Counted from the stretch's first letter, positions 1-6,193 are shown. The stretch is DNA of 6,240 bases from an uncultured Mollicutes bacterium (GCA_900540385.1 UQFY01000034.1:1-6240), one strand, 5' to 3'. A program made the numbers and translations. The notes: generated by a model from the letters alone, not told the origin.

Positions 1-24
1 ATAAAAGATAGATACAATCTGAAA

Positions 25-90
25 AAGTGAGCAACCTTTTTGTAAATACTTCTAAAAAAATAAAAAAAGTTCTAAAAAGGATTTTCACTT
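25..90. repeat. Long imperfect inverted repeat upstream of the operon
   Basis: Two arms face each other across 32 bases. AAGTGA (25-30) pairs with TCACTT (85-90), and CCTTTTT (35-41) pairs with AAAAAGG (74-80). The two pairing blocks are separated by four unpaired bases on each side. The right arm ends just before the -10 box at 96-101, so the repeat is mostly upstream of the transcribed region and is more likely a DNA-level element, or the remnant of an upstream transcript end, than a leader structure. The region is so A/T-rich that chance pairing is possible. The matches are visible in the sequence; any function is inference. Confidence 0.3.
50..78. repeat. Direct repeat TTCTAAAAA, 20-bp period
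   Basis: The nonamer TTCTAAAAA occurs at 50-58 and again at 70-78. The copies start exactly 20 bp apart, about two helical turns, so both would present the same DNA face. They lie within an A-tract-rich stretch (54-78) just upstream of the -10 box. This could be a pair of regulator half-sites, an UP-like element or bent DNA. No known operator consensus is recognised. Confidence 0.3.
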
Positions 91-101
91 ACCGCTATAA
101 T
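70..101 (+). promoter_or_regulatory. Probable promoter of the nucleoside transporter operon
   Basis: A perfect TATAAT -10 box lies at 96-101. No good -35 box sits at the usual 16-18 bp spacing. The nearest TTG-like hexamer is TTCTAA at 70-75, 20 bp away, and there is no TG extension before the -10. The A-tracts upstream may compensate. Transcription would start near 108 and give a leader of about 107 nt. The weak -35 suggests activator dependence or help from upstream A-tracts, but this is inferred. Confidence 0.5.
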
Positions 102-107
102 AATATT

Positions 108-214
108 CCAAGGACAAGAAAAAAATCCTATTAAAACAAACAAGACTCATAAGAAGCTGTTGCGTATTTTAATAGAAACTGGTCCGAATTCATACACTAG
201 GAGGACACACAAGT
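108..214 (+). promoter_or_regulatory. Structured 5' leader of the transporter operon
   Basis: A perfect 9-bp stem can form between CTATTAAAA (128-136) and TTTTAATAG (167-175), closing a 30-nt loop. GGAC (112-115) can pair with GTCC (182-185) outside it, giving a compact fold across 112-185. TCCTA (126-130) is also complementary to TAGGA (198-202), which includes part of the Shine-Dalgarno sequence AGGAGG (199-204). That pairing shares bases 128-130 with the stem, so the two are mutually exclusive. I do not recognise a purine, preQ1 or other known riboswitch core. The complementarity is seen directly; a switching role is inference. No open reading frame of note lies in 1-214. Confidence 0.35.
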
Positions 215-1450
215 ATGAAAAAATCAGCCCTATTTGTCTTAGGCGCTTCTATCCTCACACTCGCTTCTTGCGGAGGCAAAACGAACTCCACAGAAAGTAA
301 CGGTGGCGAAACCACGAAAACCGTTAAAGTCGCTTTAGTCACAGACTCTGGCACGCTTAACGATCACAACTTCAACCAAACATCTTGGGAAGCCGTTAAC
401 GCATGGGCCGTCGAAAATGGTGGCGGAACCGTCAAAGATCAAATCGTTAGCAACGGAAACGTTTTGACAAAATATTATCAACCAACTGCCGTCGGTGGAG
501 ACTTCACCACAACCGAAAGAGTCGCCGCTATTAAAGCTGCTGCTGACTGGGGTGCGAATTTCATCGTTCTTCCTGGTTACTTATTCCAACCAGTCGTCAA
601 ACAAGTTCAAGCCAATGCTAAATACAAAGACATTCATTTCCTTGCTTTGGACTGCGTTAACCAAGACAGCGATAATGGATATGCCGAATATACTCTTCAA
701 CAGAACGTCTCTATGACTCAATACCACGAAGAGCAAGCTGGCTTTATGGCCGGTTATGGCGCCGTTAAAGAAGGCTTAAGAAACTTGGGCTTCATCGGTG
801 GTATGGCAGTTCCAGCCGTTGTTCGTTATGGCTATGGCTATATCCAAGGTGCTGAAAAAGCTGCAACCGAACTTAATCTCGCAGACAATGCGATTAAGAT
901 GCAATATTACTATGCTGGCGCTTTTGCTTCTACCCCGGAAGCAACCAACTTTGCTACCAGCTGGTATAACGCAGGAACCGAAAGTATCTTCGCTTGTGGT
1001 GGTGCCGTCTATAACTCCGTAACCACTGCTCTTTCCGGATTATCCAACAAGACTGGAAAAACCTGGATCGGTGTCGATACCAACCAACACGCTGATACTT
1101 CCATTAGACCAGAAGGTACAAGAGAATTACTTCTCACTTCCGCTATGAAAGGCTTAGGAGAATCCATCAAATCTGCTTTGACCGATTGGAAGAATAATGG
1201 CTATAAGAATTTCTCTGACAAACTCGCTGGCAAGATCGAAAATCTTGGAATTAACGAAGATGCCGTTGCCCTTCCAACTCCAGAAGTAACCGGCGACGCT
1301 GATTGCTGGGGTTTCAAGAACTTCACAATCGATAACTATAAGACTTTGGTTAGCCAAATGAAGGCTGGAAATATCACCATTTCCGCTGCCACCGACGCGA
1401 AACCAACCGTCAAAAAAGTTCAAGTCACCTACAACAACGCAGACAACTAA
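215..1450 (+). CDS. nupN: BMP/PnrA-family nucleoside-binding lipoprotein
   Basis: This is the substrate-binding protein of the ABC importer, anchored outside the membrane. Residues 1-18 form a lipoprotein signal peptide (MKK, then a hydrophobic stretch) ending in the lipobox LASC, with Cys19 as the lipidated residue. A Gly/Ser/Thr/Asn-rich linker (20-36) follows. The mature domain carries BMP-family landmarks: GTLNDHNFNQTSW (46-58), EEQAGFMAG (172-180), GFIGGMAVP (192-200), CGGAVYNSV (261-269), GVDTNQ (286-291) and TSAMKG (308-313). By eye, Phe53 matches the aromatic that stacks on the base in PnrA, and Asp288 the ribose-contacting aspartate. The family's usual DD before this Phe is ND here. 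The start has AGGAGG at 199-204, 10 nt upstream. At 411 aa it is somewhat longer than typical (about 350). AAC outnumbers AAT about 3:1 by hand count, suggesting high expression. Some relatives bind riboflavin; the tdk neighbour favours nucleosides. Confidence 0.93.
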   Translation: MKKSALFVLGASILTLASCGGKTNSTESNGGETTKTVKVALVTDSGTLNDHNFNQTSWEAVNAWAVENGGGTVKDQIVSNGNVLTKYYQPTAVGGDFTTTERVAAIKAAADWGANFIVLPGYLFQPVVKQVQANAKYKDIHFLALDCVNQDSDNGYAEYTLQQNVSMTQYHEEQAGFMAGYGAVKEGLRNLGFIGGMAVPAVVRYGYGYIQGAEKAATELNLADNAIKMQYYYAGAFASTPEATNFATSWYNAGTESIFACGGAVYNSVTTALSGLSNKTGKTWIGVDTNQHADTSIRPEGTRELLLTSAMKGLGESIKSALTDWKNNGYKNFSDKLAGKIENLGINEDAVALPTPEVTGDADCWGFKNFTIDNYKTLVSQMKAGNITISAATDAKPTVKKVQVTYNNADN

Positions 1451-1462
1451 ATTGTCTATAAT

Positions 1463-1490
1463 GAGGGGGTCTTTATGGCCCCCTTTCCTT
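1463..1490 (+). terminator. Intercistronic hairpin, probable attenuating terminator
   Basis: AGGGGG (1464-1469) pairs with CCCCCT (1479-1484). The stem extends inward by a U-G and a C-G pair to a five-base UUUAU loop (1472-1476), and outward by a G-U pair. The T-tract after it (1484-1490) is short and broken by two C. It sits 13 bases after the lipoprotein stop and just before the ATPase gene's ribosome binding site. A strong stem with a weak U-tract suggests partial termination, or a 3' end that stabilises the lipoprotein mRNA. Either would give more binding protein than transporter. Confidence 0.7.
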
Positions 1491-1494
1491 CAAA

Positions 1495-1500
1495 AAGGAG
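1495..1500 (+). promoter_or_regulatory. Ribosome binding site fixing the ATPase start
   Basis: AAGGAG lies 8 nt before the ATG at 1509. The same frame stays open back to a TTG at 1452, but that codon has no comparable site and the extra 19 residues would be encoded by the hairpin at 1463-1490. The ATG at 1509 is therefore the chosen start. Confidence 0.85.
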
Positions 1501-1508
1501 TTTTTTAT

Positions 1509-3131
1509 ATGGAAGAAAACGTTCTTGAGCTGCGACATATTTGCAAATATTTCCCTGGCATTAAAGCAAATGACGACATTTCTTTGACGTTAAGAAAAGG
1601 AGAAATACACGCACTCTTAGGCGAAAATGGCGCAGGAAAATCCACTTTGATGTCCATGGTCTCTGGCTTATATGAACCAGATTCTGGTGAAATATTGCTC
1701 AATGGTGAAAAAGTTTCTATCAAAGACCCGCATGAAGCTTGTAAATTAGGAATTGGCATGGTCCACCAACATTTCATGCTTGTAGGCGTTTTTTCAGCAT
1801 TGGAAAACATCATTCTTGGTGAAGAACCAACTGGCCTTTTTGGCTTTATTAAACCAATAGAGGCTCGCAAAAAATTAGAGAGCCTTTGCGAAAAATATAA
1901 TTTCCATATTGATTTGGACGAAAAAATCGATGACATGTCTGTAGGTGAACAGCAAAAAGTCGAAATTCTGAAGATGCTTTTCCGTGATTCCAACATCTTG
2001 ATTTTTGATGAACCTACAGCCGTTTTGACGCCTCAAGAAATCGACGACTTAATGATTTCGATGAAGAATTTGGCAAAAGAAGGAAAGTCGATTCTCTTTA
2101 TTTCACATAAATTAAACGAAATCATGGCTGTCTCTGATCGTGTTAGCGTCTTAAGAAAAGGAAAATGCGTTGAAACGCTCAACACAAAAGATACGACAGA
2201 AGAACAGCTTTCCCGTTTAATGGTCGGGAGGGACGTTCAACTTGTCGTTCAAAAAACGGAAGCAAAACCAGGCGCGGATATTCTTACCATCCGTAATTTG
2301 ACCGTTTTTAACCAAGAAAAAGGAAAAGATACTGTTAATAACGTTTCTCTTTCTGTTCGTCAGGGAGAAATTGTTTGTTTAGCTGGAATTGAAGGCAATG
2401 GACAAAGCGATTTAATCTACGCCTTAACGGGTATTTGCAAAGCAAAGTCTGGTGAGATTATCCTTCATAACGTCAAGAACCCCCACTATAACGAAAAGAA
2501 AAAAGAAGAATGCAAACAAGCTGGCAAAGAATATAAGGAAGAGCCTTATATCGATGCCCATTTAGAAAAATTAAGCATTAGAAAGAGAGCTTTGGCGGGT
2601 CTTTCTCATATTCCTGAAGATCGCCACAAATATGGTTTAGCTTTAGACTTCTCTTTACAAGATAACCTTGTTTTGCAACGTTATTTTGAAAAGCCGTATT
2701 CTATTTTTGGCGTAAGAAATAAAAAAGCCATTCGTGAATACGCTCAAAAATTAATTGAGCAATACGATATTCGCTCTTCTTTAGGAGCAAGTACAACAGT
2801 CCGTTCAATGTCTGGCGGTAATCAGCAAAAAGCCATCATCGGGCGTCAATTAGATTTGGGTTCTCCTCTTTTAATTGCCGTATCCCCTACACGTGGTTTG
2901 GATGTTGGCGCGATTGAGAAAATCCATAATCAACTTATCGAGAGCAGAGACTCGGGAAAAGCCGTTCTCCTTGTTTCTCTAGAATTAGAAGAAGTCATGA
3001 ACGTTTCTGACCGTATTCTTGTAATGCATAATGGCAAAATTGTTGCGAATTTAAACCCAAAGAAGACAACGGTCGAGGAAATCGGCCTTTATATGTCGGG
3101 TGCAAAAGTGCAAGAAGGGTTGGGAGAATAA
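1509..3131 (+). CDS. nupO: Nucleoside ABC importer, double-NBD ATP-binding protein
   Basis: This cytoplasmic ATPase powers the importer and carries two fused nucleotide-binding domains (540 aa). NBD1 is complete: Walker A GENGAGKST (38-46), Q-loop Gln87, signature SVGEQQ (144-149), Walker B ILIFDEPT (163-170) and His200. NBD2 (from about 256) is degenerate: its Walker A is GIEGNGQS (293-300) with Gln in place of Lys, its Walker B region reads IAVSPTRGLDVGA with Ser459 at the catalytic Glu position, and Ser490 replaces the switch His. It keeps a good signature, SGGNQQK (435-441). So only the site made of NBD1 Walker motifs plus the NBD2 signature should hydrolyse ATP, as is usual in this RbsA/BMP-type family. 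HIPEDRHKYGL (367-377) is a strong family marker. A charged insertion of about 24 residues lies near 322-356. Riboflavin or sugar ATPases are similar; the binding protein and permeases decide the assignment. Confidence 0.93.
   Translation: MEENVLELRHICKYFPGIKANDDISLTLRKGEIHALLGENGAGKSTLMSMVSGLYEPDSGEILLNGEKVSIKDPHEACKLGIGMVHQHFMLVGVFSALENIILGEEPTGLFGFIKPIEARKKLESLCEKYNFHIDLDEKIDDMSVGEQQKVEILKMLFRDSNILIFDEPTAVLTPQEIDDLMISMKNLAKEGKSILFISHKLNEIMAVSDRVSVLRKGKCVETLNTKDTTEEQLSRLMVGRDVQLVVQKTEAKPGADILTIRNLTVFNQEKGKDTVNNVSLSVRQGEIVCLAGIEGNGQSDLIYALTGICKAKSGEIILHNVKNPHYNEKKKEECKQAGKEYKEEPYIDAHLEKLSIRKRALAGLSHIPEDRHKYGLALDFSLQDNLVLQRYFEKPYSIFGVRNKKAIREYAQKLIEQYDIRSSLGASTTVRSMSGGNQQKAIIGRQLDLGSPLLIAVSPTRGLDVGAIEKIHNQLIESRDSGKAVLLVSLELEEVMNVSDRILVMHNGKIVANLNPKKTTVEEIGLYMSGAKVQEGLGE
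3122..3126 (+). promoter_or_regulatory. Ribosome binding site fixing the first permease start
   Basis: GGGAG lies within the last codons of the ATPase gene, 6 nt before the ATG at 3133. The frame also has a GTG at 3100 that would overlap the ATPase gene by 32 bases, but it lacks a good site, so the ATG at 3133 is preferred. Confidence 0.75.
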
Positions 3132-3132
3132 T

Positions 3133-4431
3133 ATGAAAAAATTCAAAGAATCCATGAAAGCCTTCTTTGCTAAGATTGGTGCTTTCTTCAAAAAAGTCGG
3201 TTCCTTCCTAAACAAATACGTTTGGCATTATCTCCGTTATGTTTTCGTTCCGATTGCAAAATTCTTTTCTTGGCTTTTCCATTTCCGGGCAGCAAGATCC
3301 GTTATCAGTTCGATTATTTGCGTCTTTATTGGTATCTTTGTAGGCTTCATCGTCATGCTTATTCGTGATCCAGCAAACTGTTTCGCTGGATTAAACGTCC
3401 TTCTATCTTCTGGCTTCCAAGGAATGTCAGAAGGTGATTTTGACGCAATATCTCACGTCATTGGCACTTTAACTCCAATGATTTTGGCCGGTATTTCCAT
3501 TTCTTTTGCTTTCAAGCTTGGTTTATTTAACATTGGCATTACAGGTCAATTAACCATGGGGGCCTTCCTTTCTTTGATTTTCTCTTTCATGGGTATGCCT
3601 TGGTATGTCTGTTTGTTAGTCGGCATGTTTGGAGGAGCTTTTATTGGTTTCCTTTCTGGGTTCTTGAAAGCGAAATTCAACGTCAATGAAGTTCTTTCTG
3701 GCATCATGTTTAACTGGATTGTCTATTATCTTTGTGGTTTGATTGGCGACTATTTACCAAAAGAATGGATCGACGCTTCAAATAAAACTCAGCTTGCCAA
3801 AATGGCACAAAACGGAAGACTTCCAGCCCTTTTCTCTGAATACACAGCCGATGGATACATCAATCCGGCTTATTACAATGTAACGGCTGGTATTTTTATC
3901 GCGATTGTAATTGCCGTATTCATTTGGTTTATTTTGAAATACACCAAATTCGGTTTTGAACTAAAACTTTGCGGCTCAAATAAGTTTGCAGCGAAATACG
4001 CCGGTATTAATCAAAATTCTAACATCATTCTTTCTTTGGTAATTTCTGGTGCAATCGCTGGAATTTGTGGATATATGGTCTTTGCCACTCCTTCTCCTAA
4101 AGGATTTACCTTTGGAGCATTAGATGGGGTTATGCTGTCAGATGGATTTAACGGAATATCCGTTGCTTTAATCGGTCAAACCGATCCAATCGGATGTATT
4201 TTCTCCTCTTTCTTCCTTGCCTATATAAACGAAGGACAGACACAAATCGTTAACGTCTCTATCCTTTATTCCAAGTATTACATGGAGTTAATTAAGGCGG
4301 TTATCATCTACGTTGCTTCATTTAGCGCTTTTATCGCTTATCTCATTAGGAACGCCAATGAAAAGAGCAAAGGACAAATCGACGCTAGTTTCAAAGAACT
4401 ATATCGTTCCAAAAAGGAGGAAACCGTATGA
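3133..4431 (+). CDS. nupP: Nucleoside ABC importer permease 1 (BPD_transp_2 family)
   Basis: This is one of the two membrane subunits forming the translocation path (432 aa). The family core starts near residue 56 and includes LGLFNIGITGQLTMGAF (129-145), the LCGSNKFAAKYAGI stretch (279-292) and SGAIAGICG (305-313). Hydrophobic segments fall at about 57-78, 108-130, 142-158, 160-179, 188-206, 250-268, 298-318, 350-367 and 383-404. A long hydrophilic loop (about 207-247) separates two of them. The first 55 or so residues are an extra Lys/Phe-rich amphipathic extension, making the protein longer than the usual 350 or so. The tail (405-432) is charged. The gene starts one base after the ATPase stop and overlaps the next permease by four bases, so the subunits are probably translated together. 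The TGA stop shows that UGA is not Trp here. Confidence 0.92.
   Translation: MKKFKESMKAFFAKIGAFFKKVGSFLNKYVWHYLRYVFVPIAKFFSWLFHFRAARSVISSIICVFIGIFVGFIVMLIRDPANCFAGLNVLLSSGFQGMSEGDFDAISHVIGTLTPMILAGISISFAFKLGLFNIGITGQLTMGAFLSLIFSFMGMPWYVCLLVGMFGGAFIGFLSGFLKAKFNVNEVLSGIMFNWIVYYLCGLIGDYLPKEWIDASNKTQLAKMAQNGRLPALFSEYTADGYINPAYYNVTAGIFIAIVIAVFIWFILKYTKFGFELKLCGSNKFAAKYAGINQNSNIILSLVISGAIAGICGYMVFATPSPKGFTFGALDGVMLSDGFNGISVALIGQTDPIGCIFSSFFLAYINEGQTQIVNVSILYSKYYMELIKAVIIYVASFSAFIAYLIRNANEKSKGQIDASFKELYRSKKEETV
3160..3222 (+). repeat. Three heptad repeats in the permease N-terminal extension
   Basis: Residues 10-30 of the first permease read as three consecutive seven-residue units: AFFAKIG, AFFKKVG and SFLNKYV. 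Phe, Lys and Ile/Val recur in register, which would give an amphipathic helix lying on the inner membrane face or forming a short coiled coil. The units are similar as protein but less so as DNA, so this is not a recent DNA duplication. Confidence 0.55.
4414..4420 (+). promoter_or_regulatory. Strong ribosome binding site for permease 2, inside permease 1
   Basis: A full-consensus AAGGAGG lies 7 nt before the ATG at 4428 and is embedded in the last Lys/Glu codons of the first permease. With the ATGA stop-start overlap at 4428-4431 it supports translational coupling, with enough independent initiation to keep the two permeases near 1:1. Confidence 0.88.
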
Positions 4432-5462
4432 ACTTACTTATTTTAGAAGGCATAAGCATCAGCCCTTATGTTTGGGGAACGCTCATTTTCTCCTTCATTG
4501 TATTTGGTGTTGGCTTCACCCTTGGAGGCTTTGGCGGAATGTTTTCTGAATGTTCTGGTATTATCAACATTGCTTTAGACGGTTCTATGTTATTAGGAGC
4601 CTTCTCTGGCCTTCTTGTTTGCTCGCAAATCGGAGACGCTTTGAAAGGAAGCGAATTACTAAACAATTGGGCTTTCGTTAATTTCATATATTTGATAGGC
4701 CTTTTTGTTTGCGTGATCGTTGCTTTTGCTTTCTCTTTCTTGCTTTCTTTTGTTTCGATTCGTTTGAAAGCAGATCAAACCATTGTAGGCACCGCCTTAA
4801 ATAGTCTTGTAGCTGCTATCGTCTTGATTGGTAACACAATTCATCGTGCGGCCGATCTTCCGGAAATGGATGTTTCCATGTTCTATAACGTCATGCTTTA
4901 TAAATTTGAGGATATGGACTTCTTTAATGGCATGTTCTCTAATTTAAACATAACCATTATCGTTGGAATTATTTTGATTGTTGTTTTGACATTGATTATG
5001 AACAAGACGAGATTGGGTTTAAGAATCCGTGCTTGCGGTGAAAATCCAGCTGCTGCTGATTCCGTCGGCATAAAAGTCAATAAGATGAGATATATTGGCA
5101 CTGCTATCGGTTCTGTTTCCGCTGCAATTGGCGGTTATATCATCTTCACTTGCTTACGTTTAGGCGAATGGACCCTAACTTCCGGGGTCTTCGGTTATGG
5201 CTTCTTGGTATTAGCAATTGAAATTCTTGGAAACTGGAAAGCGAAAAACATCACTTTCGCCGCTCTATTCTTTGCTTTATTCACTTCCCTTGGAACCTTC
5301 ATGACAACGGCATTCTCAGGCGGAGTGAAAGCCTTCTATAATTCCAAAGCCTTCTATTGCATGTTGCCATATTTATTAGCAGTTCTCTCCCTTATCTTCT
5401 TCTCTAAAAAGAGCCATGCTCCGAAAGCGGAAGGAATTCCTTACGACAAGTCAGCTCGTTAA
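4428..5462 (+). CDS. nupQ: Nucleoside ABC importer permease 2 (BPD_transp_2 family)
   Basis: This is the second membrane subunit, pairing with permease 1 (344 aa; relatives about 320). Family motifs are clear: GGMFSECSGIINIALDG (36-52), where relatives usually have SERSG and Glu rather than Asp51; the cytoplasmic coupling stretch LGLRIRACGENPAAADSVGI (196-215); GYGFLVLAIEILGNWK (256-271); and the conserved tail PKAEGIPYDK (332-341). Hydrophobic segments fall at about 15-35, 45-66, 84-112, 117-137, 172-191, 222-242, 255-270, 273-296 and 309-326. A hydrophilic loop at about 140-170 is probably outside. The start is fixed by AAGGAGG and the four-base overlap with permease 1. The gene ends the transporter operon, followed 37 nt after its stop by a terminator hairpin. 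Permease 1 and permease 2 differ enough to form a heterodimer. Confidence 0.93.
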   Translation: MNLLILEGISISPYVWGTLIFSFIVFGVGFTLGGFGGMFSECSGIINIALDGSMLLGAFSGLLVCSQIGDALKGSELLNNWAFVNFIYLIGLFVCVIVAFAFSFLLSFVSIRLKADQTIVGTALNSLVAAIVLIGNTIHRAADLPEMDVSMFYNVMLYKFEDMDFFNGMFSNLNITIIVGIILIVVLTLIMNKTRLGLRIRACGENPAAADSVGIKVNKMRYIGTAIGSVSAAIGGYIIFTCLRLGEWTLTSGVFGYGFLVLAIEILGNWKAKNITFAALFFALFTSLGTFMTTAFSGGVKAFYNSKAFYCMLPYLLAVLSLIFFSKKSHAPKAEGIPYDKSAR

Positions 5463-5499
5463 AAAGAGTTGACCCCTGTATTTGTTTTCAAAAGAATTT

Positions 5500-5529
5500 G
5501 CGTTCTCTTAAGGCTAGGGGAACGCTTTT
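5500..5529 (+). terminator. Terminator of the transporter operon
   Basis: GCGTTC (5500-5505) pairs with GAACGC (5520-5525). The stem extends inward through two G-U, one C-G and two A-U pairs (5506-5510 with 5515-5519) to an AGGC tetraloop, for an 11-bp stem. TTTT follows directly (5526-5529). This is a plausible intrinsic terminator, though the T-tract is short, so some read-through into tdk is possible. Confidence 0.75.
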
Positions 5530-5533
5530 CATA

Positions 5534-5539
5534 TATAAT
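5534..5539 (+). promoter_or_regulatory. Probable -10 box of the tdk promoter
   Basis: A perfect TATAAT lies immediately after the transporter terminator and 30 nt before the tdk ATG. Transcription would start near 5546 with a leader of about 24 nt. The -35 position (about 5511-5516) falls in the terminator stem and does not match TTGACA, so the promoter may be weak. GAGGA at 5556-5560 is the tdk ribosome binding site. Confidence 0.45.
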
Positions 5540-5569
5540 AGAATAACTTGAAAAAGAGGATTTCCTATT

Positions 5570-6157
5570 ATGTATCAAGAACTTCAAAAAGGATGGCTTG
5601 AGGTTATTACTGGGCCTATGTTCGCTGGAAAAAGCGAAGAATTAATTCGTCGTGTAAAGACCCTTTCTTATACCAAGATGAAAATCATTGCTTTTAAACC
5701 AGCAATTGATGATCGTTATGATAAAACAGCCATTGCTTCCCACGATGGAGCCAAATATGAGGCTTATGCCATTAAAAACGCACAATCCATTTTAGAATTG
5801 GTTAAAGAAGACACCCAAGTTGTTGCCATCGATGAGATTCAATTTTTTGATATGAGTATCGTTAAGATTTGCGAAGAATTAGCGGATAGAGGCATTCGAG
5901 TGATTGCCGCAGGATTAGATTTGGACTTCAAAGGCGAACCTTTTGGTCCAATGCCAGAGCTTTTAGCAAGAGCCGAATTCGTGACAAAACTTTCTGCTGT
6001 CTGCACAGTATGTGGATGTGCCGCGACAAGAACCCAACGTTTAATTGATGGCAAACCCGCCGATTTCAATGATCCGATCATTAAGGTTGGTGCAAAAGAG
6101 AATTACGAAGCTCGTTGTAGAAAGCATCATATTGTCCCTAATAAACCAAAGTTCTAA
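5570..6157 (+). CDS. tdk: Thymidine kinase, type II (zinc-binding)
   Basis: This cytosolic enzyme phosphorylates thymidine (and deoxyuridine) with ATP to dTMP, the salvage route to dTTP. At 195 aa it has the full length of the tetrameric type II family. The P-loop is GPMFAGKS (15-22). Walker B and the catalytic region are VVAIDEIQFFD (84-94), with Glu89 as the likely general base. GLDLDFKGEPFGPMPELL (115-132) and the following 133-144 lead into the zinc site: Cys145 and Cys148 (CxxC) with Cys183 and His186 (CRKH). The nucleoside-binding lasso probably spans about 149-182. The start is set by GAGGA 9 nt upstream of the ATG; no alternative start would keep the P-loop with better spacing. A terminator and a -10 box separate it from the transporter, but the co-location suggests imported thymidine as substrate. 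No defects are visible. Confidence 0.97.
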   Translation: MYQELQKGWLEVITGPMFAGKSEELIRRVKTLSYTKMKIIAFKPAIDDRYDKTAIASHDGAKYEAYAIKNAQSILELVKEDTQVVAIDEIQFFDMSIVKICEELADRGIRVIAAGLDLDFKGEPFGPMPELLARAEFVTKLSAVCTVCGCAATRTQRLIDGKPADFNDPIIKVGAKENYEARCRKHHIVPNKPKF

Positions 6158-6173
6158 TTTATCTTGTTCGTTT

Positions 6174-6193
6174 AAGAGCCTTAAGGCTCTTTT
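6174..6193 (+). terminator. Terminator downstream of tdk (first of two)
   Basis: AAGAGCC (6174-6180) and GGCTCTT (6185-6191) flank TTAA, forming a perfect 18-bp palindrome that folds as a 7-bp stem with a four-base loop. It begins 16 bases after the tdk stop. The T-run at its end continues to 6193 before a C. Confidence 0.8.

Noticed and set aside
79..93. CodY-like box near the promoter
   Set aside because: The B. subtilis nupNOPQ operon is known to be CodY-controlled, so I looked for AATTTTCWGAAAATT. Only a half match (ATTTTC at 81-86) is present, which is not enough in AT-rich DNA.
108..214. Known riboswitch class in the transporter leader
   Set aside because: I searched by eye for purine and preQ1 riboswitch core sequences and found none. 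A covariance-model search would decide.
1452..1508. TTG-initiated N-terminal extension of the ATPase
   Set aside because: It would translate through the G/C-rich hairpin and lacks a ribosome binding site. AAGGAG at 1495-1500 points to the ATG at 1509, and the family N-terminus fits that start.
1505..1996. Minus-strand open frame of 163 codons inside the ATPase gene
   Set aside because: It is fully antisense to the conserved NBD1 coding region. The plus strand carries clear Walker motifs, so this is a shadow frame.
3100..3132. GTG start giving permease 1 eleven more residues
   Set aside because: It overlaps the ATPase gene without a good ribosome binding site. GGGAG six bases before the ATG at 3133 is a better match.
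5469..5497. Second tdk promoter with TTGACC as -35
   Set aside because: TTGACC at 5469-5474 is a good hexamer, but at 17 bp the -10 would be AAGAAT, a poor match, and transcripts would run into the terminator at 5500-5529.
5557..5566. Self-complementary AGGATTTCCT over the tdk ribosome binding site
   Set aside because: At most three base pairs can form around a four-base loop, too weak to sequester the site.
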